64,000 nt of DNA from Armillaria gallica (GCA_037576215.1 JBANDB010000014.1:1674001-1738000); one strand, 5' to 3'. Positions 38,334 through 50,590 are shown, counted from the first letter of the stretch. Notes: a model not told the origin generated them from the sequence alone. Translations and numbers: made by a program.

Positions 38334-40597
38334 CTAACAAATAACACATTCATCCTTAGCCTGCTGCCGCGTAGGACGTGCAACATTTAATCGTTTACTT
38401 CCCATTCGCTTCATCTCAGTTAATCGATTCATCGCCCGTTTATTGCCTTGAGCTGGAAAAAATAAAAAATCAGAAAAGATTCGACTAACAGCTTAAAAAG
38501 TAGACAAACCTGCTGCTCGCATATACCATCGCTTAGCAAACTCAATATCCTGCTTGATGCCAATGCCCACTTCTGCGTAGTATCCAACAGCATACTCGGC
38601 TTTGCTCAGGCCCTTGTTCGCTGCCCGTCGGGCCCAGAGATAAGCTTCAGAATCACTCTGCTTCAGGACTCCCTCGCTTCCTGTCAGGTACCAGCCACTC
38701 AAAGCCAGCTCAGCCTCTGCGTCTCCCTTCTCTGCAGCTTTGGTGTACCACGCTATCGAGCGCCGAGGGTCAACGGGGCATGTCAACGAGCCGTACTCGT
38801 AGCACTGGCCCAGCTTATACTGTGACTGCGTGTAACCGAGATGCGCCGCTTGAGTAAACAAACCCTTTGCGTAAATTGGATCATGAGGGACGACCTGACC
38901 ACTTTTCATTTCATACAACAGCCCCAATTCATGCAGGGCGTGGGGATTCTCTTCATCCGCCTGTTCGGCTGCCCGTCGTAACCATCCAACCGCTTCCCGG
39001 GGATTACGCTGTTGCCCGAGAGAACCGTGAAGAAGGATCATTCCCAACTTGTACATCGCTGCCGTATCGCCCATCGATGCGGCTTTGCGATAAAAGTTGG
39101 CTGCGCGCTCAGGTTCCTTCCGGGTACCTGCACCAATCTCGTTACAAACAGCAACCCGGTAGCAGGCAGATGCGTGATTCTGTTTCGCGGCTTGAAGGTA
39201 GAGATGGTACGCTCGTTCGTGGTCTACCGGTAGACCAAGTGCACCCGTACCATGGCAATTTGCCATATAGAACTGAGCTTCGCTATACGGCTCACCCTGT
39301 GTAGCCAGACGGCGCATAACTTTGAGAGCTTCAGTTACGAGCACCTCGCTGTACTTTTTGGCAGCTCGCTGATCCTTGCCACTGGCCCGGATCTTCCGAG
39401 CAGCATCGATGAGGTATTTTGCATACAAAAAGTGTGCTTCAGGATCAGGATCCCCTTTTATGCGCTGCCGATACTGTTCAATATATTCCTTTGTGTAAGG
39501 AGGAGCGCTGAGATCGATCGCTTTAGACTTCTTTGAGTTGAGAGACACTGAAGCAGACATCTCGCCGCGTTGCAGTGATGGCCGAGGCTCAAAATCCGAG
39601 GTGTTATCGTCTAGCGATAGCGATAATGAGGGAGCGGGGTGGGGACTGATGGGGCGTAACCCATTGGGTGGTAGACCATTGAGAGGAACTACGTTCGGAG
39701 GCAATCCATTGGGCGGCAAGCCATTCGGAGGCCTAGGATCGTAACCATTCATGGGAGGTCTGATATCGTAACCATTAGGTGGTGGTAAATGTGGAGCAGA
39801 GATACTAGTAGGCAGCGAGTCGTTACTGTAAGAATTGAAGCTTGACGGATAGCTTTGCGCTGGGGCTGGTACGGGAGCAGAAGGAGAAGGATTGTGAGGG
39901 CCAGGAGGTGGACCCATGCCCAGGACATTGGATGCTGCAGCATACAAAGGATTGTATGTTTGCTGGGGGTACCGTTGCGTGTGCATGGAATCATAGCTGC
40001 CCTGGTCGTCGTAACCATACCCACCGGTAGCCTGGTAGTCGAAACGGTCGAATCCACCATTGTTCGGAGATACCGGGCTGTCCATCGTTGTCGTATAAAT
40101 GGATGCATTGTCGGCCTGGTCGACAGGATAGTACTGTCGAGGTGGGAGATTGTAATTTGGGGCTGGCGGTAGGCTATTGACATGTCTGGGCGGCTGGTAT
40201 GTTCGCGGCTGTGGTGCTGACTGGTACGAGCGCATCGACAATGACGATTTTGAGCGGGAAATGGGGTCGTTGGGAGGGGCAGAATGGGCAGGAGCTCGCT
40301 GGTCGCTGATGCTCATCGTCGAGAAGCCCTCTAGCGCGACCGACGGGTCGAATGTCGGCAGTTGGGGTACTGCATCGTACTGTGGGGGACCGTCTGACGG
40401 TACGGTCGGCACCGAATGGTTGTTGTGGTACATGATGGCTGGGAGAAACGTCGCTATCAGTGTCGCACGACATGGGCTGGGAATATCGTCTTACGTCTGG
40501 CACCGTCGACGTCGGATTCAGCGATGGGCGGCATGGCGCTCGCGTCTTGGTAGTAGATAGAATTTGAGCGTGACGACGACGGCGACGACGAGGACAT
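38334..40597 (-). CDS. SKT5: Skt5/Chs4-type chitin synthase activator with Sel1 repeats and CaaX box
   Basis: It activates and localises the Chs3-type chitin synthase at bud necks, septa or tips. The ATG at 40597 lies in a Ser-rich first exon (MSSSSPSSSRSNSIYYQDAS); one intron joins it to MYHNNHSVPTVPSDG. The long second exon has a Pro/Gly/Asn-rich disordered half with repeats (NGLPPNGLPPN), then seven or so Sel1 repeats (for example AQFYMANCHGTGALGLPVDH, ACYRVAVCNEIGAGTRKEPE, AMYKLGMILLHGSLG). A final intron (about 38453-38509) leads to AAQGNKRAMNRLTEMKRMGS and the end DECVIC, a CaaX box. The CaaX box would be missed if the exon were read through to the stop at 38493. Membrane attachment by prenylation is known for yeast Skt5. 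Confidence 0.93.
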
Positions 40598-40687
40598 GAT
40601 GGTCCAAATGATATCAGTTTAGGAGAGTGCACGTGCACTTAATGATAAAAAAGGATACGAATAATTTCAAAAGGTACAGATATTCCT

Positions 40688-42974
40688 CTACTGAAATTTC
40701 CACTCTTCAATCGTTCGTTCTATCACTTCCCGCTCCAATCCATCTCGTGTCCGTCGGACTTTTATCAGTACCTGTCGCCGTCGCATCGCAGCAGCCATGT
40801 CTTCCCCCTCTACTTCTGTCCATTTTTCAACGGGCTCATCCTCCAACGGTCGTCGGCATTTGACCTCTCTATTCTCTCCATCTTCCGTCTTCTCGTCGAT
40901 GCTGTCCCATTTCCTGGGTTTGAAATTTTTGAAACGTACAGGACCGGGATGCCCTTCTGCCGGGTCCTCCGACATCGTACGTTTCCGCTTTGTGCCTGCT
41001 CCATTTCTAGTGCGGATATTTGGCACTTTTCCACCATCCTCGTCATCACTGGTAAGGCCACTTGCTATACGCACTCTCCATCGCAGCTCCCGAGCAACGA
41101 CTGCAGGGTCTTTGACGCGATCATGTGGTATTTGCTCCTTTACTTCCTTTTTGGCCGCCTCATCGCCCCCCTCTAATATGCGTACTTGAGAAACAAGAAA
41201 ATCAGCCAAATGGGCCACAGATGTTGCAACACGAGGCGGAAGCGAGCTGCCTGGAGACGCTCTGAGATCTCGTAGATATTTGTCTCCGACATACCAGCAC
41301 AGTCTGGCGCTAATGTTAACCTGGATAGTACAAACAAACACTCGCTCACTTTGAAAACATCGGGAATCGGAACTTTCGGGGAACTGATGTAGCTATCTCA
41401 ATATTTCGCACTTTGAGCTCTGCGTGATATGAGTAGTCTGTTCAAATCAATCAAGATGGGCTCACGGGTAGCAACATCGTATGAATGTAGAAAGTTTCCG
41501 CCAAACACCAAGGTGTCTTCGGGTGTGTGCTAATGACTCATGAGCACCATATTTCAGCACAGTCAAAATACACTTACAACTGCATGTATCCACCCAGTAG
41601 GTATTATCATGGTATTTCCAGCTGTTAATGAAACTTTGACGACTTCATCCACCATATCACCAAGCCACGTCTGGTTCTGAATCTCAGTCCCAGACCACTT
41701 CTCATATGCGGCGAGGTTGGCAGGCGTTGGTCGTATAAAGTAGAAGACCTAAGGCCGGGTATGAGCTTGACTCAAGACCAACAAGGTGCAGCCGTACCTT
41801 GGATCCACTCAGTATATGATAGTATACGGAAGATCCAGCAAAATCAATATGCCAGTCCTGTATTGAATGTCAACAAGGGTATCACTTTAACGTCAAAGTA
41901 TGTTCACCGTCCACGCTTGAGCAACGCCCATTAAACAATATAGCTGGACTTTAGGATAGGTGTGGCCCTTTCCTTTCCTTGTACTTGGCCAAAAGTTGTC
42001 CACCCAATCTAGCTCTCTCACTAGTCGCGGAGGAAGGATTCTGTCGGCCAGTGGTGTCCCAGAAACCTCCAGAGAAATCACGTTTCTGACTTTATCCCTC
42101 TTGCCAGATTCTAGTGCCCAGTAATCCGCCCACTTGCCAAGATTCCATCCGGGAGAGTTAGACTGCGATGCGACATCTGTGATTGCGACATCAAAATCAT
42201 AATATGGCAACAGGAAAGTGTACTGTGTTTACCTATGACTGCGAAACATAGGTCAGGTCAGACGAAAGCACAGACGGCGACAGGGAAGAGCAACATACCC
42301 TCCACAGGAACATCATCTCCGACATCTTCTACAACATCCTCGACGGTAAAGTCGCTAGGCGGCATTTTCATACCCAGTCCATCGAGTTTCTCGATGATAA
42401 TGGGCTCGGACATCGCAGTCTCGTCGTCATGCAGCCATTCCAGGCCAACATCAGCGCCTTTCATTCTCTTGAATTGGTCTGGTTTGATATGCTTGCCGTC
42501 CATCATCCTCACCCACCTCGTTGGATCCATTTCCATCCCACTGGAATTCAGCCCAGCGTAATCTCTCGGAGCTCGTTTCCGGTCAGACTTGCGTGCTGGG
42601 GCCTTCTGTGTAATGGCGCGCTTGGGATCTGCTTGCAGACACGGTGTACAATACCTAGGTGAATATTAACGCAGTCCGTAGCTGGGATGGCAAGCGCACC
42701 ATTTGTCTATGGAGGCAGAATCTTCGCCATTCCCTGCGCAACCCCAGTGATACCAAACTTTGCAAGCATCACACCGGATCCAATTGTTCTTGTCAAGGTT
42801 GGCATCGACGTCCTTGGGACAGGAAGGACAAGTTTCTTCGGTCGCCGCCTCAGATTTTCCCTTGTGCTCCTCCTTTACTTGCGGTTCATGCACAGAATTC
42901 GAGGGCGACGCAGCGGTTTCTTCTATGACCTCTGATTTCTTTCCACGAGTTGAACGACGTCGAGCTTGGGCCAT
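40688..42974 (-). CDS. JHD1: JHDM1-type histone demethylase (PHD finger plus JmjC domain)
   Basis: An Fe(II)/2-oxoglutarate dioxygenase predicted to demethylate H3K36. The ATG at 42974 starts [20 protein letters not shown]. The PHD finger follows ([23 protein letters not shown], then, across an intron, [11 protein letters not shown]). Next come [56 protein letters not shown] (HxD metal ligands) and [14 protein letters not shown]. After [20 protein letters not shown] (distal His), the JHDM1-specific helical end and a charged nuclear tail close the protein at 40688. About eight introns. Part of its 5' end is duplicated at 45.1-45.3 kb. The demethylase site specificity is from the family, not shown here. 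Confidence 0.93.
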
Positions 42975-43140
42975 GGTGCACGACGGCGGGATGCAAGTTG
43001 GCTCTGACGAGGGAATCCGTAATAAGCAATTCTTTCCCATCACATGTATGTCGTGTTCTGAATTTGGAGCACGTATCGCTTTGCCCCTGTCTTGATTTGT
43101 GAGTCTACCTAGCTTGCCCTTGCTTTCCCCTTACCATACT

Positions 43141-44894
43141 ATGGTGCTTCCAGCTGAACTGATTTTTCTCGTTCTCTCTGACCTCTGGGCCAGCCAATCT
43201 TCTACTGACGAACACATCGAAACCTTCACAAACTGCTCGCTTGTCTCCAAACAATGGTCTGCCACCATGAAGGATGTGAATTCCACCCACTCCGTCATTG
43301 CCTTCTCCTATAATGCAGGTCAACTGTATACCGTTCCGTCTATGTCAGAAATGTCCAATCCCCTGCTCTGTCGCACCATAACTCTCAGGGTGGATTATGT
43401 GATTATGCCACGGCTCCTTCCAAAGACTGAATGTGGACCCTCGATTGTGGCTAACAAGGGGATAGAGTCGATTCTTCGACAATTATTCTATGGCCCAAAT
43501 GTACCCCGGAATGCTACCCATATCTACATAGACTATCTCGACGATCCCCAGGTCCACATCCCTCGCTTCTGGATCCCTAGACAGATCACAAGGCTGACTA
43601 TCATATACCACTATCGACGTTGGGTATCCTTCTGTTTCCGAGACCGACACCCTTTTCGTTGTCAATGCGATCATCCCATTGTGGACCGGGGAGTCAGAGA
43701 GCTCTGCATCATGGGATCCACATCCGTGATAGCGCACCGACTCATAACCCCTCTCACAGAATGGAAATGTCTGGCTTCGCTCCTTACTAACATACCAGCT
43801 GCCCGACTTGGTCCAGCTGCTATTCCGGTCCACCTGCGAGACTCCCTGAAGCGGACGACTTATAATTATAGACAACAGTACGTAGGGCCGCAATTTGCCC
43901 TTCGTGTTATGTTTGGCCAACAGTTGGACTGGACGTGTTTTCAAAATGACAATTGGTATCCTAGTATGTCATTTTTTTTTCAATCCGACTAAACACTCAC
44001 TTCATCCTTAGATAATTTATGTTATCACGAATATTATATTCCCATGCTGGAACAGGTCATTCCCCTGGGCTCTGTGGGATACACTGATCCCTTAACCCGG
44101 AAGTTTGTCTTTTTGTTCAATGCCATGGATCCGGCGTCTTCGATGGAACCACGAATTCAACGCATCCCTTCCATCCTCAAGAAGGGTGTGGCAGAAGTGC
44201 TCGAGGATCCCGGGTATTCCCCACCATGGGATTATGCGTATAACAAGTTTGACATCCTGCACAAGCTTGATGCTTGGACCAGGGGGAGATCGTTCGTGTT
44301 CCTTTGTGTTGAATATCTGTGTTGCTGATGGAAGTAATAGGGTATACAGCATCCCTCTGGCATTTGACATGGACAGGACACTCTGTCTAGCTCTTGGGCG
44401 TGCTTCTCGTCGAGTACTTGAAGACAACCAGATTAAAAATTGGTTAGCAGAGCACCGACAGACCATTACGGATGTGTTTGGGGACGATCATCCCTATATC
44501 CGAAAACGCCTGGACGTTGGTAAGGGGATCTTCATGCTAAGGATTATGAACTTTCGCTGACTGATGTGCTGCTATCTTTCAGTGACAACCACAGTAAACT
44601 CTTCGCAATATGTTTGGTTTGCCCATCTTGGGAATGAGCTATACGCGGAGGACAGCAGCAGCGAGGAAGTAAATACATCACTCATTCTCCCGATTGCATT
44701 ACCACTGACTACTCTTACAGTTCTACTTCCAATTAGACCCTCAGGCTTTGGGTAAGCCTGGAAGACCATGGGGTGAGGTCAAAGTACCTCAGTGCTATAC
44801 TCGTCCCCCTCGTGTTTTAATTTCATGGGAGCATATCTCAACCGTGGGTCAGTCACCAATGACTGTTAAGATTCGCTGTCATTCTATCATGTGA
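43141..44894 (+). CDS. F-box-like domain protein, lineage-specific
   Basis: The N-terminus MVLPAELIFLVLSDLWASQS plus NCSLVSKQW fits a short F-box, which would bind Skp1 in an SCF ubiquitin ligase. The rest, about 480 residues, has no repeat or domain I recognise; it reads PRNATHIYIDYLDDPQ and CDHPIVDRGVRELCIMG. The ATG at 43141 is preferred, because the frame upstream starts only with GTG. Four introns are needed (about 43966-44011, 44289-44340, 44521-44581, 44670-44721), giving a last exon FYFQLDPQALGKPGRPWG and a stop at 44894. This type of fast-evolving F-box family is common in Agaricomycetes. It is flanked by JHD1 and by a decayed copy of the JHD1 5' end. Substrate unknown. Confidence 0.7.
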
Positions 44895-45104
44895 ATGTTT
44901 TCCGAGAGGGAAAGTCGACCCATGGGCCGTGAGCGAAACAGGTTTCTTCCCCTTTCGTTACTTCTGTAGTTAAAACGGTTATTATCCGTACAATTAATTT
45001 GTTCTGCTTTGCGGTGAAATCACTGTTCAGAACCTTAGCGGAGACAAGTGTATTTAATACAAGCTTAAGGACGAGAATCGGCAGTCGGTGTCCGTGTTTC
45101 GTCG

Positions 45105-45300
45105 ATGGGTATCTCATAAGCTTTTCAGGAAGCACTGCGATCGCAGCCAAATATTGAGCCTTATACTCCTCTTCACTTCGGAGAATTCAAGCGATGTAGT
45201 CGTCACCTCTGATTTCTTACCGAGGGACGCCATAATAAGCAGCTCTTTCTCATCACATGCATTTCGCGTTCTATAATTGCAAATTTGGTTGCACGACGCG
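45105..45300 (-). pseudogene. Decayed duplicate of the JHD1 promoter and first exon
   Basis: The minus strand here aligns with the JHD1 5' end (about 42830-43065). The leader block taataagcagctctttctca with the following catcacatgc stretch matches taataagcaattctttccca plus catcacatgt at JHD1. The coding block GKKSEV is kept, followed by a gapped match around gaattc and an Lys/Arg-Glu rich stretch. About 65 bases that contain the JHD1 start codon are missing, and no PHD or JmjC sequence follows. A new ATG at 45233 opens a 39-codon frame (MASLGKKSEVTTTSLEFSEV...) ending at 45114. It is probably non-functional. Confidence 0.65.
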
Positions 45301-45386
45301 GCTCTTGCGAATACTTATACATGGCCTTAAGTACTAAAATAATGTCTATCTTCTTGTACATTTGGTTTCTTCTCGTCATTTTACAT

Positions 45387-47010
45387 CTACTTCTCGCTGA
45401 GCGCGACGACACCGGGAAGCGCCTGAGTAAAATGGTCCGAATTAGTATCCAATTGGAGGTGAAATGAGAGTGCACAAACCTTGCCCTCCAACAATTCGAG
45501 ACTAGCACCTCCACCAGTGCTGACATGACTCAACTTGTCTTCAGCATGGTGCTGGGCAACAACTGTTGCGGTGTCTCCACCACCAACAATGACGACAGCT
45601 CCATTCTTAGCAGCCTCGATGTTGGCATCAAGGAGAGCAGTAGATCCAGCCGCAAAAGCAGGGAACTCGAACACACCTGGGGGTCTAAATATATCGAAAA
45701 AGTTTAGTGGTCTGGATGCATCATCACCCCAAAGATTGCGCACCCATTCCATAGAATGGTCTTGGCCTCCAGCACGGCCTCACGGAACAATTCGCGACTC
45801 TTGGGGCCGGCATCAAGACCCATCCAGCCATCAGGTATGCCTTCTGCCTCGGTCGCAGTGCCAGTCTGTGGGAACAGATTAGATCGCCCCTTGGAAATGA
45901 ATGGAACCGGAGTACCGTTGCATCCTTGTCGAATTTATCGGCAGTGACATAGTCGACGGGGAATACAATCTTAACACCCTTTTGCTTCGCCTTCTCGACG
46001 AGACCAGCAACCTTCTCGGATCCAGCTGCGTCGAAGAGAGAGTTTCCAATCTAGGACCACAATGAGCTAGTTGAACCGTGTCTTCATGATATATAACACA
46101 CCGAGACGTTTTCAAGAGTCTTCTTGAAAGTAAAGGCCATACCGCCACAGATGATCAAAGAGTTGACCTGGAGTAATGATGAGAATGCAACGTTCGTTAT
46201 ATTGCACGGTCGAGCTAACCTTGTCCAGCATGTTGTCAATCAATTGAATCTTGTCTGAAACCTTGGCGCCACCAAGGATAGCAAGGAAGGGCCTCTCGGG
46301 GTGCTCGAGGGCTTTGGCAAAGTACTCGAGTTCCTTCTTGACGAGGAAGCCGGACGCGCGTTGAGGAAGCTGAACACCGACCATGCTGGAGTGCGCACGG
46401 TGAGCAGTACCGAAGGCGTCGTTGACATAGATATCACCAAGCTTGGTGAGGCTTGCACGGAATTCGGCAACCTTGGCGGGATCAGCCTTGGTCTTGGTGC
46501 CGTCCTTGTTCTTCACTGAGCCCTCCTCCTCGATATGGAATCGGAGGTTCTCAAGGAGAATAACGGAACCGGAAGGGGCAGAAGCAACGGAACTCTCGAC
46601 CTCAGGGCCAACGCAATCGTTCAAGAAGATGACTGGCTTGCCAAGGAGCGACTCAAGCTCAATGGAAACGGGTTTTAGTGAGTACTTCTGGGCGACCTTG
46701 CCATCGGGACGACCGAGATGGGACATGAGAACGACAGTCTTTGCACCTGCAAAATTATTTAGATACGGATGCATACATCAAAGTAAATAGAGATAGAAAT
46801 ACCGTTCTCGAGAGCATACTTGATGCTGGGTAGTGCTGCCACGATTCGCTACCAAGGAAATCAGGAGAATTCCGGCTGTTATCGATGGGGACCTACGGCA
46901 GGATTTGTTATCTTGCCCTCCTGGATGGGAACATTGAAGTCGACACGAATGAGAACGCGTTTCCCAGCGAGGGAGAGGTCAGTAATGGCGAGCTTGTTAG
47001 AGAGGGACAT
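45387..47010 (-). CDS. PGK1: 3-phosphoglycerate kinase
   Basis: A glycolytic and gluconeogenic enzyme: 1,3-bisphosphoglycerate plus ADP gives 3-phosphoglycerate plus ATP. The ATG at 47010 gives [20 protein letters not shown] and RVDFNVP. Later exons have [46 protein letters not shown] ([10 protein letters not shown] next), [58 protein letters not shown], and the nucleotide-binding [11 protein letters not shown] and [16 protein letters not shown]. It ends [10 protein letters not shown]. Six or so introns. Length, about 415 residues, is normal. The promoter space is small (104 bp to the next divergent ATG). Confidence 0.97.
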
Positions 47011-47060
47011 GGTGGTCGAAGGTAAGGGATACGGAGTGCCGGCCGGACTGGGATCCCGGC

Positions 47061-47068
47061 CTCTTATA
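47061..47068 (-). promoter_or_regulatory. PGK1: TATA-like box of PGK1
   Basis: Minus-strand TATAAGAG lies about 51 bases upstream of the PGK1 ATG and is followed by a pyrimidine-containing leader, as expected for a strongly expressed glycolytic gene. Confidence 0.5.
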
Positions 47069-47114
47069 CTATTCTGGCTGATCCAGACTCTCTTGCACAC
47101 AGTCTACGTCTTGG

Positions 47115-47945
47115 ATGGAAAATTCGTCGAATACCCTTGGGCTCGACTTTGAGCAGCTCAAGGCAGCGGACGCTACAGCACCGCCTAGGGACGAGAAGGA
47201 TGGCGCAGCAGATGCCGCACCTAGTAGCGAGGCCCAGCCGACTGTTGCTGAGCAAGATAGCGGGGCGGCGGCGAGCAGCAAGACGGGCGACGTGAAAGAG
47301 AAGAAGAAACCGTATGTGAACCCCGACCGCGTCAGGACTGGTGGAAACCAGCGGGTGCGTCGTACTGCTTGTCTCTCTTTTCTCTTGTCTTAACCAGGGA
47401 AATAGGACAAGCTCAGCGAACAGGCACTCACAGAGAGAATGGCGCGTATGAAGGAACAGAATGAAAAGATAAAACAGCGCAGACTGGTACGATACACTGT
47501 TCTGCTGTATTTCTACGTGCTTACCGTCGTGCAGGACGTCCAGGCCGACGAAGACGCGTTCAGAAAGACGCAGGAATCGGAGCGCATCAAGCAGGCGCAT
47601 GTACGCAAGGTGCAGGAGAACATTGACCGTACACGGGAACAGAATGCAAAGAGAAAGATGGACAAGATACAGAGCCGTGAATGGGATTCGGGCAAGACGG
47701 CTGGCGATTGGAAGAAGAAATCTACGCCAGCTGACGGTGACACAAACGAAACCCCTGTGTCGCCGACGGCTAGCAGTCCTTCTGGAGATGGCGGTCGTGG
47801 AGGTGGTCGAGGAAGAGGTCGGGGCAGAGGTCGAGGAAGGGGTGGAACCGCGACGGCACCCGAGGGAAAGACAGAGACGCTTTCGCCACCACCACCACCA
47901 GCGACGGCGGCAACGACGACGACGACGGCAGAGGCAGCGGATTAA
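47115..47945 (+). CDS. Conserved coiled-coil protein with C-terminal RGG box
   Basis: Not a family I can name with certainty. The ATG at 47115 gives MENSSNTLGLDFEQLKA, an Ala/Asp/Glu-rich stretch, KKKPYVNPDRVRTGG, then after an intron DKLSEQALTERMARMKEQNE plus KIKQRR, and after a second intron ADEDAFRKTQESERIKQAHV with more charged helix. The end is an RGG/RG repeat (GGRGGGRGRGRGRGRGRGG), a poly-Pro tract and Ala/Thr repeats. The short helix followed by an RGG tail suggests RNA binding. There is loose resemblance to the CCDC9 helical motif in animals, which is only a suggestion. It shares a 104-bp promoter with PGK1. Confidence 0.75.
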
Positions 47946-48053
47946 TTGTTATGATATTATTGCTATTGTATGCTTGCTGTGATATCGACCTGTAATACGA
48001 CTTGGATTTTTTTCCGTATTTGTTCTTTCCCACGGTCCTCTTCATTTACCACC

Positions 48054-50590
48054 ATGGGTCGCGGCATCCTCTTGACTTCAAATCTCCCTCAGCTACAGAA
48101 CCTCATCAAGCGGGACCCGACTGCCTACAAGGAAGAATTTCTGCAGCAATGGAACCATTACAACAGTATTCGCCAGATTTTTCAAGCAAATCCAAGCGAA
48201 CACGCCCAGCAATTCAGAGAGCTCGTCACATTCATCGCTCAGGTCGCGCCTTGTTACCCCAAGGAAACAGCGGAATTTCCGTCTCATCTTTCTACATTGC
48301 TGCTGGAAAACTATGCAACCTTGTCACCGGATACAAGGAAGGCCCTCGTCCAAAATCTCGTTATGCTCCGCAATAAAAATGTCATAACGTCCATCGAGTG
48401 CGTCTAACTGTTCCATTTAATTCCTCACATATAATAGCATTTTAGGCTCCTCAAGACCCTCTTTCCTCTTCTGCCCCGCACTACTTCTTCTGCATTGCGC
48501 TCTTCAATCCGAAAAACCATCCTTTCTGACATACGTACTGCAAATATACATTCAACAAACCACAAGCTCAATCGTGCCGTTCAAGCCATGTTATTTGGCA
48601 TGGTTGAGCGAGGAATGGACGGTCAAGTTCTTGGTGACAAGGGTAAACTAAGAGCCTCCACCTCGCAGGCTCCTTCCCCAACCAACGGTCATGATGCAAT
48701 GTGGGCTATCATCCTCACCAAAGAACTCTGGAGGAAAGGCATCTGGACTGATGTTAAACCTGTCTCCATCGTTGCACTTGGCTGCTTCCATCCTGTTGTT
48801 AAAGTGCAGAGTGCATCCATCCACTTCTTTCTCGGCAGTGATGAAGACAAAGAGGACAGTGACGATGAGGAAGAAGAGGTAAGCTGACCCCTCATTGATG
48901 CCGGCAAGCTTACATCTATCTCAGACTGTAGATGTCCGCTCTCTTCATCATCGCCGAGAAATCAACAAAAAGACAAGGAGCGGAGACAAGAAGCTTCAGA
49001 AGAAGCTTACCAGCGCGAAAAAGGTGTGTACTCAATAATCTATTCATTTTATGTTTTCACCTCCATGTAGAAACAACAAAATGGAAAAAGCGACACGAAT
49101 CCCAACTTCCCTGCTCTTCAACTCCTCAATGACCCCCAAACATTCGCTGAGAAACTCTACGATATCCTTAACCACTACGAAAAGCGGTTTTCCCTCGACC
49201 ACAAGATCCTCATCATGCAACTCCTCTCCCGTGTCATGGGTTCGCACAAACTTTGTGTACTCGGGTTCTACACATACATTGTCAAATATCTTACTCACCA
49301 CCAACTGCGCGTTCCAGCCATCCTCGTCAGCCTAGCTCAGTCTGTACACGAGCTAACACCTCCCGACGCGCTGACGCCCATCATCCAAAAACTTGCCCAC
49401 GAGTTCGTTCATCCGGGCGTGGCTAGTGAGGTTATTGCCGCTGGGCTGAATGCCGTCCGCGAAGTATGTAGACGGCAGCCATGGGCCATGGAAGAAGACA
49501 TGCTGGGAGATTTAGTCGAGTACAGGAAGAGTAAGGATAAGGCTGTGATAGCTGCCGCTAGGGGTCTTCTTCAGCTCTATCGTGACGTCAATCCAGGAAT
49601 GTTGAAGCGTAGAGAACGGGTACGACATCCTTACACTACTGTTGCCTCCACTGATCTTGACTGGTGAATAGGGCAAAGAAGCTAGCATGGGAATGGCTTC
49701 GGGTACACAGCCTTTACCCTTCGGACACAGCACAGATGCTGCCGTAGATATTGAAGGACTTTCGGTACGCGAACTCCTATATAAGGTACTAAAAACTGAT
49801 CATCTGGTGAAACAGTTATTGGAAGATCATTTCAACAAGCTGCGGGAAGAAGACGAGGATGTGGATATGGATGAGGCGGGCGATGCTGGTTGGGAGAACT
49901 GGGATGTCGAGTCCGACTCGTCAGATTCGGATGAGGAATCTGAAGGATGGATAGATGTGGATGATGCCGATGACCAGCTGGTCATTAGCGATAGCGAAGA
50001 TGAAGGCGAGAAGAAGGACGGAGAGAACGCAAAAGCTGAAGAAAAGAATTCTGAGGATGCGGCAACGCGGGTCTCCACTCTAGCGACTACCAAGGTGATA
50101 TCGTTCTCTTCAAAAATCTGCTGAATCTAATCCTAGTACGCAGATTCTGACGCCTGCCGATTTCTCCCTGTTAAACGATCTCCGAATACAAGCTGCTACA
50201 CAAGCTGTGGAAGCAGGCGGTGGTCCCAAGGCAAAACGGAAACTAGCCGCACTCGAAGGGAACAAAAAGGCCATGCAGGGCGCGCAAGAGGATGCTTTCA
50301 TATCAGAGAACGACATTCTCGGCCCGCGCAAGAAGGCCAAAGCTGATTATGCGGAGCGGATGGCATCAATAGCAAAGGGACGTGAAGGACGAGACAAATT
50401 TGGTTCACACAAAGGGAAGAAGAACAAGGACACGCCGAGCAGCTCGACGAACCGTGAAAAGACTAGAAATAAGCCAATCATGATGATCTTGAGTAGCGGG
50501 GCGGTGAGAGGAAAGAAGAAGGCCTCGTTGAGAGAGAAACAGCAGAAGTTGAGGGCTCATATCGAAAAATCGAAAAAGTCCCGTCGGTAA
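48054..50590 (+). CDS. SDA1: SDA1 homologue, 60S ribosome biogenesis and nuclear export factor
   Basis: A nucleolar/nuclear protein needed for pre-60S maturation and export. The ATG at 48054 (context accaccATGGG) gives MGRGILLTSNLPQLQNLIKR, NHYNSIRQIFQANPSEHAQQ and FRELVTFIAQVAPCYPKET. Later exons carry LSPDTRKALVQNLVMLRNKN, FFLGSDEDKEDSDDEEEEV, LNHYEKRFSLDHKILIMQLL, LCVLGFYTYIVKYLTHHQL and LRVPAILVSLAQSVHELTPP. After that come acidic tracts (SDSSDSDEESEGW) and a Lys-rich tail (KKKASLREKQQKLRAHIEKS) ending SKKSRR. Five to six introns. Order and length agree with fungal Sda1. It converges on the Nudix gene with only 40 bp between stops. Confidence 0.95.

Noticed and set aside
43099..43140. Earlier start for the F-box-like gene
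   Set aside because: The upstream in-frame codon is GTG, not ATG; the first ATG is at 43141 directly before the F-box-like segment.
47064..47600. Minus-strand reading opposite the RGG protein gene
   Set aside because: It is the low-complexity antisense of a plus-strand gene with good splice joins, and shows no domain.
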